Shown: positions 9,908 to 19,503, numbered from the stretch's first letter. The stretch: DNA of 64,000 bases from Ruegeria aquimaris (GCF_025751555.1 NZ_JAOWLB010000008.1:62001-126000); one strand, 5' to 3'. Notes: a model not told the origin generated them from the sequence alone. Numbers and translations are program-made.

Positions 9908-10810
9908 TCAATAATCCGGAGCGGGGGCCTCTGTCCAGCTTTGATACATGCGCGCGCGGTCGAGCCGGGCCAGCGGACGCAACGTTTTACCCAAGGGCGG
10001 CCACCAGGCCCAGGTACCGCCGAGGGGGCGGGCGCGGGCGCCGGTGCCCAGCTTGAACCGGGTCAGTCCGGGGGTCTGCTCGGTCTCCACCGGGCCGAGG
10101 TCGAGCCGGGTCGCGCCTTGGGTGGTGAGCCAGGTCATCGCCTGCCACATCAGCAGGGTCTGGGCGCTGGCGGCGCGGCCTGCCGGGGTGCTGTGGCCGA
10201 TGTGATAGCTGGCCGCCATGCCGTGACGCAGGATCAGCAGGCCCGCGACGGGGATACCGCTTTGGTGGGCTGTGAACAGCTGCGCCGCGCCGGGATTGGC
10301 GCGGGCATAGGCCAGCGTCAGGGCGGTGGGCCAGTTGCGGTAGCCGCGCGCGCGCTGTTGCGCGGACTCGGCGGTGAGCAGCCAATGGGCGGGGGCCAGC
10401 GGCAGGGGGGCTTGGGTCATGTGCAGGCCCTGGCTGCGCGCGTGACGCAGGCGGTTGCGCCATTTCTGGTGCAACCCCGCCATCAGGTTGCCGGTGAGAT
10501 CCAGTTCGGCGACATGGGCCGGGGTGATCAATGGTACCGCGCCCAGCCGTTCTAGACCCGGGCAGGGTGTTTCAGGGTTCATCAGAATCAGGTGTCGGCG
10601 CAGCCCGGCGCGGGCGATCAGACCGGGCAGGAGCGGTGGATCGAGGCGGGCGCGGCTGAGCAGGGCGATGGGTATCCCGCAGATGCGCCGTGTCAGCGCC
10701 AGTGTACCATCGTCCAGTTGCGCCGCTTGCTGGCCGCAAAACGCCAGTGCGGCGGCGAACTCGGCGCTTTGTTGCAAGGGGGGCGAAGCTAGGGCGATGG
10801 TGTCGAACAT
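9908..10810 (-). CDS. FemAB/GNAT-like acyltransferase (300 aa)
   Basis: Probable GNAT-fold transferase of the FemAB-related (Acetyltransf_6) type. The supporting region is the C-terminal half: WRNRLRHARSQGL, LFTAHQSGIPVAGLLILRHGMAASYHIGHS, LLMWQAMTWLTTQGATRLDLGPV and the final TRFKLGTGARA. No substrate can be named. The start ATG at 10810 (MFDTIALASPP) replaces a much longer frame that would cross a repeat element and a divergent small ORF. It is transcribed away from the 38-aa ORF at 10856. Confidence 0.72.
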   Translation of the reverse strand: MFDTIALASPPLQQSAEFAAALAFCGQQAAQLDDGTLALTRRICGIPIALLSRARLDPPLLPGLIARAGLRRHLILMNPETPCPGLERLGAVPLITPAHVAELDLTGNLMAGLHQKWRNRLRHARSQGLHMTQAPLPLAPAHWLLTAESAQQRARGYRNWPTALTLAYARANPGAAQLFTAHQSGIPVAGLLILRHGMAASYHIGHSTPAGRAASAQTLLMWQAMTWLTTQGATRLDLGPVETEQTPGLTRFKLGTGARARPLGGTWAWWPPLGKTLRPLARLDRARMYQSWTEAPAPDY

Positions 10811-10815
10811 GGCGC

Positions 10816-10850
10816 CATTAACCGGTTCGAAACCTAAGACCGGGTTAATG
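10816..10850. promoter_or_regulatory. inverted repeat in a 45-bp divergent promoter region
   Basis: CATTAACCGGT (10816-10826) is matched by ACCGGGTTAATG (10839-10850), an inverted repeat with one extra G and a 12-nt spacer. It fills the space between the FemAB-like gene and the small membrane-protein ORF, so it may be an operator controlling both. It also carries two TTAA tetramers on opposite sides, the core of CtrA half-sites, but at the wrong spacing. Confidence 0.4.
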
Positions 10851-10855
10851 CGTGT

Positions 10856-10972
10856 ATGAGACGGGTATTTGGCCAGGAGATCGCCGCGCCGAGACCGACA
10901 CGGGCGGCCGCGGCCCTGCTGGCGGCGATCCTGTCTGGCGTGCTGCTGTTGGGGGTTATGGCCCTGTTCTGA
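10856..10972 (+). CDS. small single-span membrane protein (38 aa)
   Basis: A short open frame. It begins MRRVFGQEIAAPRPTRAAA and continues into one hydrophobic stretch (LLAAILSGVLLLGVMALF) that reaches the C-terminus: a basic cytoplasmic head and one transmembrane helix (about residues 18-38). It is divergent from the FemAB-like gene across an inverted repeat, and a hairpin repeat element follows it. I see no good Shine-Dalgarno sequence. It could be an unannotated small membrane protein; coding status is uncertain and homologue conservation would decide it. Confidence 0.45.
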   Translation: MRRVFGQEIAAPRPTRAAAALLAAILSGVLLLGVMALF

Positions 10973-10979
10973 GCCCTTT

Positions 10980-11052
10980 GGGGGCAAGGGGGCGCTGCCC
11001 CCTCGGCCCTGGCGGGCCTCACCCCCGGAGTATTTGGGGCGAAATGAAGGGG
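10980..11052 (+). repeat. modular 3' hairpin element, copy 1
   Basis: Hairpin 1 is GGGGGC-GCT-GCCCCC at 10988-11002. Hairpin 2 is GGCCC-TGGC-GGGCC at 11005-11018. The conserved tail CCCCCGGAGTATTTGGGG runs on to GAAATGAAGGGG, ending at 11052. The tail end lies 8 nt from the tyrS stop codon, and the element is antisense to tyrS. Confidence 0.85.
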
Positions 11053-11060
11053 CGGTTGAT

Positions 11061-12308
11061 CTATGCCAGTTGTACCAGCGCGTGACGTTTCTTGCCCGCG
11101 CTGAGCTTGATCGGTTGGGCAAGGTCACCCGCCTCGATCATCATCCCGGCGTCGGTCAGGGGCGCGTCATTCAGGCGCGCGCCATCCTCGGCGATGAGGC
11201 GCTTGGCCTCCTTGCCGGATTTGGCGAGACCGGTCTTGACGATCAGCTGCACGATGGAGGCGGGCAGGTCGGCGGCGCCCAGCGTCAGCGTGGGCAGGTC
11301 GTCGCCGATGCCGCCCTTTTCGAACACTTCACGGGCGGTGGCCTCGGCTGCCGCCGCCGCCTCGGCCCCGTGGCAAAGCGCGGTGACCTCGTTGGCGAGG
11401 ATCACCTTGGCGGCGTTGATCTCGGAGCCCGCCAGCGCGCCCAGACGGTCGCATTCGCCCACCGGAAGCTCGGTGTAGAGTTTCAGGAAGCGGCCCACAT
11501 CGGCATCGGTGGTGTTGCGCCAGAACTGCCAGAATTCATAGGGCGACCGCATGTCGGGGTTCAGCCAGACGGCGCCGTCCTGGCTCTTGCCCATCTTCTT
11601 GCCGTCCGAGGTGGTCAGGAGCGGCGAGGTGAGGCCATAGACCTCGTGGTCGATCACCCGGCGGGTCAGGTCGATGCCGTTGACGATATTGCCCCACTGG
11701 TCCGAGCCACCCATTTGCAGGATGCAGCCATAGCGGCGGTTCAACTCCATGAAATCATAGGCTTGCAGGATCATGTAGTTGAATTCGAGGAAGCTGAGCG
11801 ACTGTTCGCGGTCGAGGCGGGATTTCACGGACTCGAACGACAGCATCCGGTTGACGCTGAAATGCCGCCCGATGTCACGCAGGAAATCGAGATAGTTCAG
11901 ATCGGCCAGCCATTCGTCGTTGTTGAGCATCAGCGCCGCGTTTTCGGCGCCGCTGTCGTAGTCGATATAGGCGGCGAATACCTTGCGGATCCCGGCGATG
12001 TTCTCGTCGATCTGCGCGGGCGTCAGCAGCGGGCGTTCATCGGCGCGGAAGGACGGATCACCCACCTTGGTGGTGCCGCCGCCCATCAGGGTGATCGGCT
12101 TGTGCCCGGTCTTTTGCAGCCAGCGCAGCATCATGATCTGGATGAGGCTGCCCACATGCAGCGACTTGGCAGTGGCGTCAAAGCCGATATAGCCGGGCTG
12201 GCATCCCTTGATCAGTGCCTCGTCGAGGCCCTGGTAATCGGTGCAGTCGGCGAGAAAGCCGCGCTCCATCATCACTGCGATGAAATCCGATTTGGGATGG
12301 TAGGTCAT
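11061..12308 (-). CDS. tyrS: tyrosyl-tRNA synthetase
   Basis: Charges tRNA-Tyr. The 415-aa class I synthetase has the HIGH variant HVGS (51-54), the KMSKS variant KMGKS (238-242), the tyrosine pocket region [11 protein letters not shown], and a C-terminal S4 RNA-binding domain (about 350-410, [18 protein letters not shown]). The ATG at 12308 (MTYHPKSDF) is used; a start 30 nt upstream would lie closer to the divergent anmK. The intergenic space to anmK is 62 nt and holds both promoters. Confidence 0.97.
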   Translation of the reverse strand: MTYHPKSDFIAVMMERGFLADCTDYQGLDEALIKGCQPGYIGFDATAKSLHVGSLIQIMMLRWLQKTGHKPITLMGGGTTKVGDPSFRADERPLLTPAQIDENIAGIRKVFAAYIDYDSGAENAALMLNNDEWLADLNYLDFLRDIGRHFSVNRMLSFESVKSRLDREQSLSFLEFNYMILQAYDFMELNRRYGCILQMGGSDQWGNIVNGIDLTRRVIDHEVYGLTSPLLTTSDGKKMGKSQDGAVWLNPDMRSPYEFWQFWRNTTDADVGRFLKLYTELPVGECDRLGALAGSEINAAKVILANEVTALCHGAEAAAAAEATAREVFEKGGIGDDLPTLTLGAADLPASIVQLIVKTGLAKSGKEAKRLIAEDGARLNDAPLTDAGMMIEAGDLAQPIKLSAGKKRHALVQLA

Positions 12309-12370
12309 GTCTTGCCTCGGGGTTGGATTGCGGGGCACTTATAGGCGGCAGTTGAACAAAGGAAAAGGCC

Positions 12371-13483
12371 ATGAAGAGGGCCATCGGGCGAGAGGGGCCG
12401 GTGACGGCGCTGGGGGCGATGTCGGGCACGTCGCTGGACGGGGTCGATGCGGCGGTGGTCGAGACCGACGGTCTGGCGATATTCGGATTCGGGCCGGTGG
12501 GGTACCGCGCCTATTCGGCGGAGGAACGCAGCGTGTTGCGCGCCGGGCTGGGGCGTTGGGCCGGGCCAGAGGTCGAGGCGGCGGGCGATCTGGTGACGCG
12601 GGCCCATGCGCAGGCGCTGGCCGGGTTCGAGGGTGTCGATCTGGTGGGGTTTCACGGCCAGACCCTGGCGCATGAGCCGCGCGGGCGGGGTACGCTTCAG
12701 GTGGGCGATGGCGCGGCTTTGGCGGCGGCCCTAGGGCGGCCGGTGGTCTGGGATTTCCGCAGCGACGATGTGCAATTGGGTGGCGAGGGCGCGCCCTTGG
12801 CGCCGTTCTTTCATTTTGCTTGCGCCAAGTGGATCGGCGCGACCGAGCCCTTGTGTTTCCTGAACCTCGGCGGGGTGGGCAACCTGACCTATGTGGATCC
12901 GGCTTTTGACCGACCCGAGGTGCCCGGCGCTCTGTTGGCCTTTGACACCGGTCCAGCCAATGCGCCGGTCAACGATCTGATGCAAGCGCGGCTGGGGTTG
13001 CCGATGGATGAGGGCGGCGCGGTGGCGCGGGGCGGGACGGTGGAGACCGGTGCGCTGGAGTTGTTTCTGGCCGAGCCCTATTTCGCAAGAATGCCGCCCA
13101 AGTCGCTGGATCGGAACGATTTTGCCGAGATGATCGAGTTGGTGTCCGAACTTTCCGACAGCGACGCGGTGGCAACGCTGACGGGTATGTGCGCGGCAGC
13201 GGTGGCGCAGGGGATGGAACATTGCCCGCGCCCGCCCGCACGGGTGCTGGTCACGGGCGGCGGGCGGCACAACCCGGTGCTGATGGAGATGCTGCAAGTC
13301 TCGCTGGATTGTGCCGTTGAACCGGTCGAAAGCGTTGGTCTGGACGGTGATATGCTGGAGGCGCAGGCCTTTGCCTATCTGGCGGTGCGGGTGGCGCGCG
13401 GGCTGCCGACCTCGTGCCCCGGCACGACCGGTGTTGGTGCGCTGGTGGGCGGCGGCATCGTCAGCCTGCCGGACGAGGCATGA
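12371..13483 (+). CDS. anmK: anhydro-N-acetylmuramic acid kinase
   Basis: Phosphorylates and opens 1,6-anhydro-MurNAc released during cell-wall recycling, giving MurNAc-6-phosphate. The 370-aa protein has the ATP-binding signature [14 protein letters not shown] (15-28), [19 protein letters not shown], the catalytic-region GFHGQT and the late VTGGGRHNP. An AAAGGAAAAG ribosome-binding sequence precedes the ATG. The N-terminus is slightly longer than usual. Confidence 0.94.
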   Translation: MKRAIGREGPVTALGAMSGTSLDGVDAAVVETDGLAIFGFGPVGYRAYSAEERSVLRAGLGRWAGPEVEAAGDLVTRAHAQALAGFEGVDLVGFHGQTLAHEPRGRGTLQVGDGAALAAALGRPVVWDFRSDDVQLGGEGAPLAPFFHFACAKWIGATEPLCFLNLGGVGNLTYVDPAFDRPEVPGALLAFDTGPANAPVNDLMQARLGLPMDEGGAVARGGTVETGALELFLAEPYFARMPPKSLDRNDFAEMIELVSELSDSDAVATLTGMCAAAVAQGMEHCPRPPARVLVTGGGRHNPVLMEMLQVSLDCAVEPVESVGLDGDMLEAQAFAYLAVRVARGLPTSCPGTTGVGALVGGGIVSLPDEA

Positions 13484-13547
13484 AGGGGGCGCTGCCCCCT
13501 CGGCCTGGGGCCTCACCCCCGGGATATTTGGGGCAAGAGGAAGGGGC
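13484..13547 (+). repeat. modular 3' hairpin element, copy 2
   Basis: Hairpin 1 (GGGGGC-GCT-GCCCCC) is at 13485-13499, hairpin 2 (GGCC-TGG-GGCC) at 13502-13512, then the tail CCCCCGGGATATTTGGGG with CAAGAGGAAGGGG. The element fills the space between convergent anmK and the desaturase gene; its tail end abuts the desaturase stop codon. Confidence 0.85.
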
Positions 13548-13549
13548 GA

Positions 13550-14440
13550 TCAGTCGGGGAGACTGTCGAGGTAGTGCGCGGTGAAATCGGCATAGCCATT
13601 CGAGGTCGATTTCAGATGCGCCCGGGTCCAGCGGTGGAAGGCCGGAAGCCGGTGAAAGGGCACCGATGGAAAGGCGTGGTGTTCGGCGTGATAAGGCATG
13701 TTCCAGGTCAGGAAGCGCACCAGCCGGGTGGTGAAGGTGGTCCGCGAGTTTTCCAGCATATCGGCCACCGGCGGGCAGAGCCCGTGTTCGGCCAGCAGGT
13801 AGAGGCGGAGGAAGGGCTGTCCGATGACCAGCGGCAGCAGCCAGAGCCACAGGGCTAGCGGCGAGACGGCAAGGCTGGCCAGCACCAGGGCGTAGAGGGC
13901 GAGCAGCGCCCGCGCCTCGCGCCGCATGGCGGGGTGTTGGCGTTCCGGCAGGTAGGGGGCATCGAACCGGCCGCGGGCGTTGTCGATCAGGACCCGCGCC
14001 ATGCTGGTCCAGTAGTACCATCCGGTCAGGTAGATCATGAGCGCGCGGCGGTTGCCCGGGCGCGGCCGGCCTGCCAGTTCGGGATCGCGGGCGGGGTCGT
14101 TTGTCCATTTGTGATGCGCCAGGTGGAAATAGCGAAACCAGGTGAAGGGCAGGGCGATCAGGGCGCCCGAGGCATGTCCCGCCGCCGTGTTCACCCAGGG
14201 TGTGCGGAACGGCGTCTGGTGGGTGCATTCGTGGCAGAGGGTGAAGAGGAAGACCAGCAGGATACCCTGTGGCAGCATCAGCAGCGGCCAGAGGGGGACT
14301 TGCATCAGAATGCCGAGGCTGCACAGGCCCAGCAGCGCCGCGTATATGGCCAGATGTCTCAGCCCGGCCAAGTCCGAGCGCGCAGTCAGGTGGTCGCGGG
14401 TTTCGGGCGGCAGGCTGGCGACAAGTGTCTTGTGGTCCAT
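13550..14440 (-). CDS. membrane fatty acid desaturase
   Basis: Di-iron integral-membrane desaturase or hydroxylase of 296 aa. All three histidine boxes are visible: HECTHQ (70-75), HLAHH (106-110) and HAEHH near residue 260, between hydrophobic segments (about 25-68 and 190-225). The substrate could be an acyl lipid or a carotenoid-type compound; the sequence does not decide. The ATG at 14440 (MDHKTLVASLPP) avoids an extension across the neighbouring cupin gene. It lies downstream of that cupin gene on the same strand. Confidence 0.86.
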   Translation of the reverse strand: MDHKTLVASLPPETRDHLTARSDLAGLRHLAIYAALLGLCSLGILMQVPLWPLLMLPQGILLVFLFTLCHECTHQTPFRTPWVNTAAGHASGALIALPFTWFRYFHLAHHKWTNDPARDPELAGRPRPGNRRALMIYLTGWYYWTSMARVLIDNARGRFDAPYLPERQHPAMRREARALLALYALVLASLAVSPLALWLWLLPLVIGQPFLRLYLLAEHGLCPPVADMLENSRTTFTTRLVRFLTWNMPYHAEHHAFPSVPFHRLPAFHRWTRAHLKSTSNGYADFTAHYLDSLPD

Positions 14441-14471
14441 GCGGTCGAGCCTAGCCGGGCGGCGGGGCAGG

Positions 14472-14903
14472 TCAAGCGCGGGGGATGTCGAAACCGGGGC
14501 GCGCCAGTTCGAACCCTTCGAACCGGAAGCCGGGTGAGACGGTGCAACTGACCAACGTGTATTCGCCGCTGCTGCGCGCCGCCTGCCACCAGCCGGGCGG
14601 CACGATCTGTTGCGGGGCACCTGCGCTCAGGTCCGGCGTCAGCAGGTGATCGGTGGCAGGGCCGGTATCGGTCGCGCTCATCGACAGGACCAGCGGCGCG
14701 CCCGCGTGCCAGAGCCAGATCTCGGTCGCGTCTACCCGGTGCCAATGGCTGCGCTCTCCCGATTTTAGCAGGAAATAGATGCAGGTACCGCTGGCGCGGC
14801 CCGGAGTGTCGGCAATCCATGTCTGCCGGTACCAGCCGCCCTCGGGGTGGGGTTCCAGCTCCAGGTGGCGGATGATCTCTTCGGCTGTCATGGGATCGGG
14901 CAT
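14472..14903 (-). CDS. cupin-family protein (DUF985-like, 143 aa)
   Basis: Small cytosolic beta-barrel protein. Family features are the opening [20 protein letters not shown], the core [28 protein letters not shown] and the closing [11 protein letters not shown]...[12 protein letters not shown]. No enzymatic function is established for the family. The start at 14903 (MPDPMTAEE) follows a GAGAGAG purine run; ATG 14891 is an alternative. It is divergent from selO with 53 nt between start codons and may share a transcript with the desaturase 31 nt downstream. Confidence 0.82.
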   Translation of the reverse strand: MPDPMTAEEIIRHLELEPHPEGGWYRQTWIADTPGRASGTCIYFLLKSGERSHWHRVDATEIWLWHAGAPLVLSMSATDTGPATDHLLTPDLSAGAPQQIVPPGWWQAARSSGEYTLVSCTVSPGFRFEGFELARPGFDIPRA

Positions 14904-14956
14904 CGGCTCTCTCGCTTGGGGCTGGTCTTTCGCTCGGGCGAGCATATCTTGGGCGC

Positions 14957-16375
14957 ATGACAATCGCGATCCCCTTCGACAACAGTTACGCCCGGCTGCC
15001 GGGCGGGTTTCACTCGGTACAGGCACCGACCCCGGTGCAGGCGCCGCGCCTGGTCGCATTCAACACCGAGTTGGCGACGCTTCTGGGCATCACCCCGGGC
15101 GAGATCGGGGAAATGGCGCAGGTCTTTGCCGGGAATGCGCTGCCGGAGGGGGCCGAGCCGCTGGCGCAGCTTTATTCCGGGCACCAGTTCGGCAATTACA
15201 ACCCGCAACTGGGCGATGGGCGCGCGATTCTTTTGGGTGAGGTGGTGGGCAGCGATGGTATCCGCCGGGATATCCAGCTCAAAGGCGCGGGGCGCACGCC
15301 TTATTCGCGTGGCGGTGACGGGCGGGCCTGGCTGGGCCCGGTGCTGAGGGAATATGTGGTGAGCGAGGCGATGGCCGCGCTTGGCATTCCCAGCACCCGC
15401 GCGCTGGCGGCGGTCGAGACCGGCGAGGCGGTGCGGCGCGAGAGCACCTTGCCGGGCGCGGTCCTGACCCGGGTGGCGCAAAGCCACCTGCGGGTGGGCA
15501 CGTTCCAGGTGTTTGCCGCGCGGGGCGAGATCGGGCATCTGAAACGGCTGACCGATTATGCCATCGCCCGTCATTACCCGGATGCCGAGGGGCCTATGGG
15601 TCTGCTGACGGCGGTGCGCGATGCCCAGGCGCGGCTGATCGCGCGCTGGATGGGGGTGGGGTTCATTCATGGGGTGATGAATACCGACAACAGTTCGATT
15701 TCGGGCGAGACCATCGATTATGGTCCCTGCGCCTTCATGGATACTTATCATCCCGACACGGTATATTCCTCGATCGACCGCTATGGGCGCTATGCCTATT
15801 CCAACCAGCCCGATATCGCGGTCTGGAACCTGGCACAGCTGGCCACCGCGCTGATCCAGCAGATGGAGGACAAGCAGGCGGCGGTTGAGGAGGCGACCGG
15901 AATCGTGCATGCCATGCCCGATCTGCTGGAGCGCGAATGGCTGCGCGTCTTTGCCGCCAAGATCGGGATTGCCGCGCCTGTCGAGCAGGACAAGGAACTG
16001 GTCACTGACCTGCTGGTGCAAATGGCACGGGGACAGGCCGATTTCACCAACACCTTTCGCGCGCTGGGTTCGCCAAAGGCCCGCGATCAGTTCACTGATC
16101 CTGGCGCCTTTGACAGTTGGGCCGAGGGCTGGCGGCAGCGTTTGGCGCGCGAGGCCGCGCCCGGGGCGCTGATGCGGGCCAGCAATCCTGCCTTTATCCC
16201 GCGCAACCACCGGGTCGAGCAGATGATCGACGCGGCGGTGAATGGCGACTATGTGCCGTTCCATCGGCTCAATTCCGTGCTTGCCCGACCCTACGAGGAT
16301 CAGCCGGACCATGCCGAGTTCGCGCGCCCGCCCGCGGTGGATGAGGTTGTGCAGGCCACGTTCTGCGGCACCTGA
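14957..16375 (+). CDS. selO: protein adenylyltransferase SelO (YdiU/UPF0061)
   Basis: Pseudokinase-fold enzyme that transfers AMP from ATP to Ser/Thr/Tyr of proteins, linked to redox stress. The 472-aa length matches the family. Motifs include [35 protein letters not shown] (nucleotide loop), [20 protein letters not shown] and the active-site [19 protein letters not shown]. The protein ends VQATFCGT, with a Cys near the C-terminus where eukaryotic SelO carries selenocysteine. It is followed directly by a hairpin repeat element. Confidence 0.95.
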   Translation: MTIAIPFDNSYARLPGGFHSVQAPTPVQAPRLVAFNTELATLLGITPGEIGEMAQVFAGNALPEGAEPLAQLYSGHQFGNYNPQLGDGRAILLGEVVGSDGIRRDIQLKGAGRTPYSRGGDGRAWLGPVLREYVVSEAMAALGIPSTRALAAVETGEAVRRESTLPGAVLTRVAQSHLRVGTFQVFAARGEIGHLKRLTDYAIARHYPDAEGPMGLLTAVRDAQARLIARWMGVGFIHGVMNTDNSSISGETIDYGPCAFMDTYHPDTVYSSIDRYGRYAYSNQPDIAVWNLAQLATALIQQMEDKQAAVEEATGIVHAMPDLLEREWLRVFAAKIGIAAPVEQDKELVTDLLVQMARGQADFTNTFRALGSPKARDQFTDPGAFDSWAEGWRQRLAREAAPGALMRASNPAFIPRNHRVEQMIDAAVNGDYVPFHRLNSVLARPYEDQPDHAEFARPPAVDEVVQATFCGT

Positions 16376-16469
16376 CCCTTCATTTCGCGCAAAATACTCC
16401 GGGGGAAGGGGGCAAAATTCTGAGAATTTTGGTCCGGGGGGCAGCGCCCCCCCTGCCGCCTTTGCGGCC
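16376..16469 (-). repeat. modular 3' hairpin element, copy 3 (variant order)
   Basis: The tail (CCCTTCATTTCGCGC, AAATACTCC on plus) starts right after the selO stop. A 9-1-9 palindrome CAAAATTCT-G-AGAATTTTG lies at 16413-16431, then GGGGGC-AGC-GCCCCC at 16437-16451, then GCCGC-CTTT-GCGGC at 16455-16468. Compared with copies 1 and 2 an AT-rich hairpin is added and the variable hairpin is on the outer side. It fills the convergent gap to the transporter gene. Confidence 0.8.
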
Positions 16470-17345
16470 TCAGCGCCGGTTGATCAGATAGATCCCGGCC
16501 GCCACCAGCGCCAGCGCCAGCCACACCTGGCCGCCGACATGCTCGCCCAGGACCAGCCAGCCAAAGATCACCGCCAGCACCGGCGACAGGAAGCTGAACG
16601 AGGCGACCCCGTTTGCCCGGTAGGTGGCCAGCAGCCGGAACCAGATCATGAAACCCAGGCCGACCACGCCGATGGCCTGGAACATCAGCCCGGCCCAGTG
16701 CAGCGGCTGCGGGTCACGAAACAGGTCGCCAAAGACGGGCGACAGCACCAGCAGGATCGGGGCCGAAACCACCAGCTGGCACATCAGCTGTAGTTCTGCC
16801 GAAACCCGCGACAGAGGTGTGACCCGTACCACCAGCGCCAGTCCGGCCCAGCACATGGCGGCAAAGACCGCCAGCGCGTCGCCTTTCAGGCTGACATGGG
16901 CCGCGTCGCGCTCCAGCAGCGCCAGCACCACGCCGCCCATCGCCAGCCCCAGCCCCGCGATCCGCAGGCCCGACAACCTCTCGCCTGGCAGCAGGACATG
17001 CGCGCCGAGCGCCAGCCAGATCGGCATGGAATAGAACAGGATCGAGGAGCGGGATACCGCCGTCAGGTCGAGCGCGGTAAAGATCGCCATGAACTCGATG
17101 GTAAAGAGCAGCCCGGTCACCAGCCCGCCCAGGATCGCGGCGCGGGGAAAGGCCAGCGGTTTACCCAGCACCCGCATCCAGCCCAGCAGAAAGATCAGCG
17201 CGATGGCCGAGCGCAGCCCGGCCTGGAACACCGGGCCGAACCCGCCACCGGTCATCTTGATCACAACCTGGTTGAAGGCCAGAAGCGCGGCGATGCCGAT
17301 CAGGGCGGCGGCTCCGGCCGCGTCGACGGGGCGTTTTTCTTCCAT
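16470..17345 (-). CDS. EamA/DMT-family transporter
   Basis: Inner-membrane drug/metabolite-superfamily exporter of 291 aa with about ten hydrophobic helices arranged as two EamA repeats (first AAALIGIAALLAFNQVVIKM to ALLER; second LKGDALAVFAAMCWAGLALV to AAGIYLINRR). The late SFSFLSPVLAVIFGWLVLGEH is the family's conserved second-repeat segment. The substrate is unknown. The start at 17345 (MEEKRPVDAAG) is preferred over an in-frame ATG 75 nt upstream because the extra residues (CRNCASFG) are unlike the family. Confidence 0.85.
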   Translation of the reverse strand: MEEKRPVDAAGAAALIGIAALLAFNQVVIKMTGGGFGPVFQAGLRSAIALIFLLGWMRVLGKPLAFPRAAILGGLVTGLLFTIEFMAIFTALDLTAVSRSSILFYSMPIWLALGAHVLLPGERLSGLRIAGLGLAMGGVVLALLERDAAHVSLKGDALAVFAAMCWAGLALVVRVTPLSRVSAELQLMCQLVVSAPILLVLSPVFGDLFRDPQPLHWAGLMFQAIGVVGLGFMIWFRLLATYRANGVASFSFLSPVLAVIFGWLVLGEHVGGQVWLALALVAAGIYLINRR

Positions 17346-17450
17346 GCGCCCAAAGGAGGCGCAGTTCCTGCACATGTCAAGCATATCCCGCCCCTTGCGT
17401 TGCGATGTCGTCTCCCGCATGACAGGGTAAAGAGATCACCGGCCGATCCG

Positions 17451-18155
17451 ATGCACCGATCCCAGAGCCTGCGGCTTGCCAGCTACAATATCCAGAAATG
17501 CGTGGGTCTCGACCTGCGCCGCCAGCCGCGCCGCATCTTGCAGGTGCTGGGCGCGCTGGGGGCGGATGTTGTCGTGTTGCAGGAGGCCGACAAGCGGCTG
17601 CCGCCGCGCCCCGCCGCGCTGCCGCATTTCGTGCTGGACGAGGCGGGGTGGCAGATTGCCGATCTTGGCGGCGCAGGGTCGCTGGGCTGGCATGGCAACG
17701 CGGTGATCTGGCGGGGGGAGCACATTGCCCTGCGTGCCACCGCCCATCATGATCTGCCGGGACTGGAGCCGCGCGGCGCGGTGCGGGTCGAGTTCGATAC
17801 GCCCATCGGCCCCTTGCGGGTGATCGGCATGCACCTGGGGCTGTTGGGCGCGTCACGGCGCGACCAGGTGGTACACCTGGCGCGCGACATGGAGCGGCTG
17901 GAGGACATGCCCACGGTCTGGGCCGGGGATTTCAACGAATGGTCGCGCCAGCCGGTGCTTGATCACCTGGCGCCGATGATGCAGTTCCTGCCGCCGCGCG
18001 CCAGCTTTCCGTCACCGCAACCCCTGGGCGCGCTCGACCGGATCGCGCATAGCGCCGGACTGGCGGTCACGGCGCATGGCGTGCATGCCGAGCGCCCGGC
18101 GCATATCGCCTCGGACCACCTGCCGGTCTGGGCCGATCTGGTCAGATCGACCTGA
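17451..18155 (+). CDS. endonuclease/exonuclease/phosphatase family protein
   Basis: A 234-aa member of the DNase I-like EEP fold. Visible motifs are LASYNIQKCVGLD (metal Asn), VVVLQEAD (metal Glu, about residues 41-48), VIGMHLGLLG (catalytic His), WAGDFNEW (Asp and Asn) and the terminal ASDHLPVWADL (catalytic His). There is no signal peptide, so it acts in the cytosol on a phosphodiester or phosphomonoester; the substrate is unknown. A long frame that continues upstream is antisense to the transporter gene and is not coding. Confidence 0.85.
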   Translation: MHRSQSLRLASYNIQKCVGLDLRRQPRRILQVLGALGADVVVLQEADKRLPPRPAALPHFVLDEAGWQIADLGGAGSLGWHGNAVIWRGEHIALRATAHHDLPGLEPRGAVRVEFDTPIGPLRVIGMHLGLLGASRRDQVVHLARDMERLEDMPTVWAGDFNEWSRQPVLDHLAPMMQFLPPRASFPSPQPLGALDRIAHSAGLAVTAHGVHAERPAHIASDHLPVWADLVRST

Positions 18156-18243
18156 TCCCATCCTCTTGCCGAAAATATCCCGGGGGGGGTCCGGGGGGGC
18201 TGCGCCCCCCCGGCCTGTCGCCGCCGTCAGGCGGCGAAATAAA
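18156..18243 (-). repeat. modular 3' hairpin element, copy 4 (variant order)
   Basis: The tail, read on the minus strand, is CCCGGGATATTTTCGGCAAG and begins within a few bases of the EEP stop codon. An extended GGGGGGGC-TGC-GCCCCCCC hairpin is at 18193-18211 and TCGCCGCC-GTCA-GGCGGCGA at 18218-18237. It lies between convergent EEP and helicase genes. Confidence 0.8.
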
Positions 18244-19503
18244 TCAGGCCGCCTTGCGCGGCCCGCCCCGGCCACGACCGCCCCTGCGGCTGCGGCGCGC
18301 GTCGCCGGGCTTGCCGCCGCCACCGCGCTGCGGGCCTTTCTTGGTGGCCGGTTTTGCGGGGTCTTCCATCGGTTGCCAGGGGCGTCCCGAGGCGACGGGG
18401 ATCGCGGCCTTCATCACTTTCTGGATGGCGGCCAGTTCTTCCATCTCGTCCGGTGCGCAGAAGGCGATGGCGGCACCGTCCTTGCCCGCCCGCGCGGTGC
18501 GACCGATCCGGTGCACATAGGCATCGGGCACATTGGGCAGCTCATAGTTGTAGACATGCTTCACGTCGGGGATATCCAGCCCGCGCGCGGCCACGTCGGT
18601 GGCCACGAGAACCTTGACCTCGGCCTCCTTGAAGGCCGCGATGGCGCGGTCGCGCTGGCCCTGGCTCTTGTTGCCATGCACGGCGGCGGTGGCGAAACCG
18701 GCTTTCTCCAGCGTCTTGGACAGTTTCTCGCAGCCCCATTTGGTGCGGCCGAACACGATGGCGCGCTCGTCGCGATGGGTGTCCAGAAGCTCGATCAACA
18801 GATCGGTCTTGGCCGCCTTGGCGATGAAATGCACCACTTGCGTCACCTTGTCGGCGGCCTTGCCCGGGGGCGAGACCTCGATCCGGCGCGGGCTTTTCAG
18901 ATAGCTCTGGGCGATCTCGTTCATCAGCTTGGGCATGGTGGCCGAGAACAGCATGGTCTGGCGTTCCTTCGGCAGCACCGCCGCGATCTTGCGGAGCGCA
19001 TGGATGAAGCCCAGATCCAGCATCTGGTCGGCCTCGTCCAGCACCAGGAAGGCGCAGCTGCCCAGATCGACCGCGTCACGGTCCATCAGGTCCATCAGTC
19101 GGCCCGGGGTGGCGACCAGAATGTCGACGCCGCGTTCCAGCCGCTTGATCTGAGGGTTGATGGACACGCCACCCACCACGATCGCCACCTTGAGCGGGGT
19201 ATCCTCGGTCAGCGCCTTCAGTGTCTCGGCGATCTGTTGCGCCAGTTCGCGGGTGGGGGCCAGAACCAGTCCGCGCACGGTGCCGCGCGCCGGTTTGCGG
19301 CCGACCTGACCCAAGAGGGTGATCAGCGGCACGCCAAAGGCGGCGGTCTTGCCGGTGCCGGTCTGCGCCAAGCCCATCACGTCATGGCCGTTCAGCGCCT
19401 CGGGGATGGCGCGGGCCTGAATCGGGGTCGGTTCGGTGATGCCCATCTTTTCCAGGCGGTTCACCAGGGCCTTGTCGAGACCCATCATGTCAAAATCGCT
19501 CAC
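18244..19503 (-). CDS. DEAD-box RNA helicase, RhlE type
   Basis: ATP-dependent RNA helicase of 419 aa for RNA remodelling, probably in ribosome assembly or RNA decay. Motifs in order: Q motif GITEPTPIQ, AQTGTGKT (Walker A), PTRELAQQ, TPGRL, DEAD as VLDEADQML, SAT, VLVATDVAARGLD and HRIGRTAR. The C-terminus is an Arg/Gly-rich basic tail (GGGGKPGDARRSRRGGRGRG) that binds RNA. The start is GTG at 19503: it has AAAGGA 5 nt upstream and gives the usual MSDFDMMGL beginning; frames further upstream lack an RBS. Confidence 0.93.
   Translation of the reverse strand: MSDFDMMGLDKALVNRLEKMGITEPTPIQARAIPEALNGHDVMGLAQTGTGKTAAFGVPLITLLGQVGRKPARGTVRGLVLAPTRELAQQIAETLKALTEDTPLKVAIVVGGVSINPQIKRLERGVDILVATPGRLMDLMDRDAVDLGSCAFLVLDEADQMLDLGFIHALRKIAAVLPKERQTMLFSATMPKLMNEIAQSYLKSPRRIEVSPPGKAADKVTQVVHFIAKAAKTDLLIELLDTHRDERAIVFGRTKWGCEKLSKTLEKAGFATAAVHGNKSQGQRDRAIAAFKEAEVKVLVATDVAARGLDIPDVKHVYNYELPNVPDAYVHRIGRTARAGKDGAAIAFCAPDEMEELAAIQKVMKAAIPVASGRPWQPMEDPAKPATKKGPQRGGGGKPGDARRSRRGGRGRGGPRKAA

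Noticed and set aside
11061-11128. Start of the FemAB-like gene at 11128
   Set aside because: That start would place coding sequence across a hairpin repeat element and the 38-aa ORF; the residues before MFDTIALASPP are low-complexity.
14957-16375. Selenocysteine in SelO
   Set aside because: The C-terminal motif is FCGT with a normal TGC codon and the gene ends at a standard TGA; no SECIS-like hairpin is seen around it.
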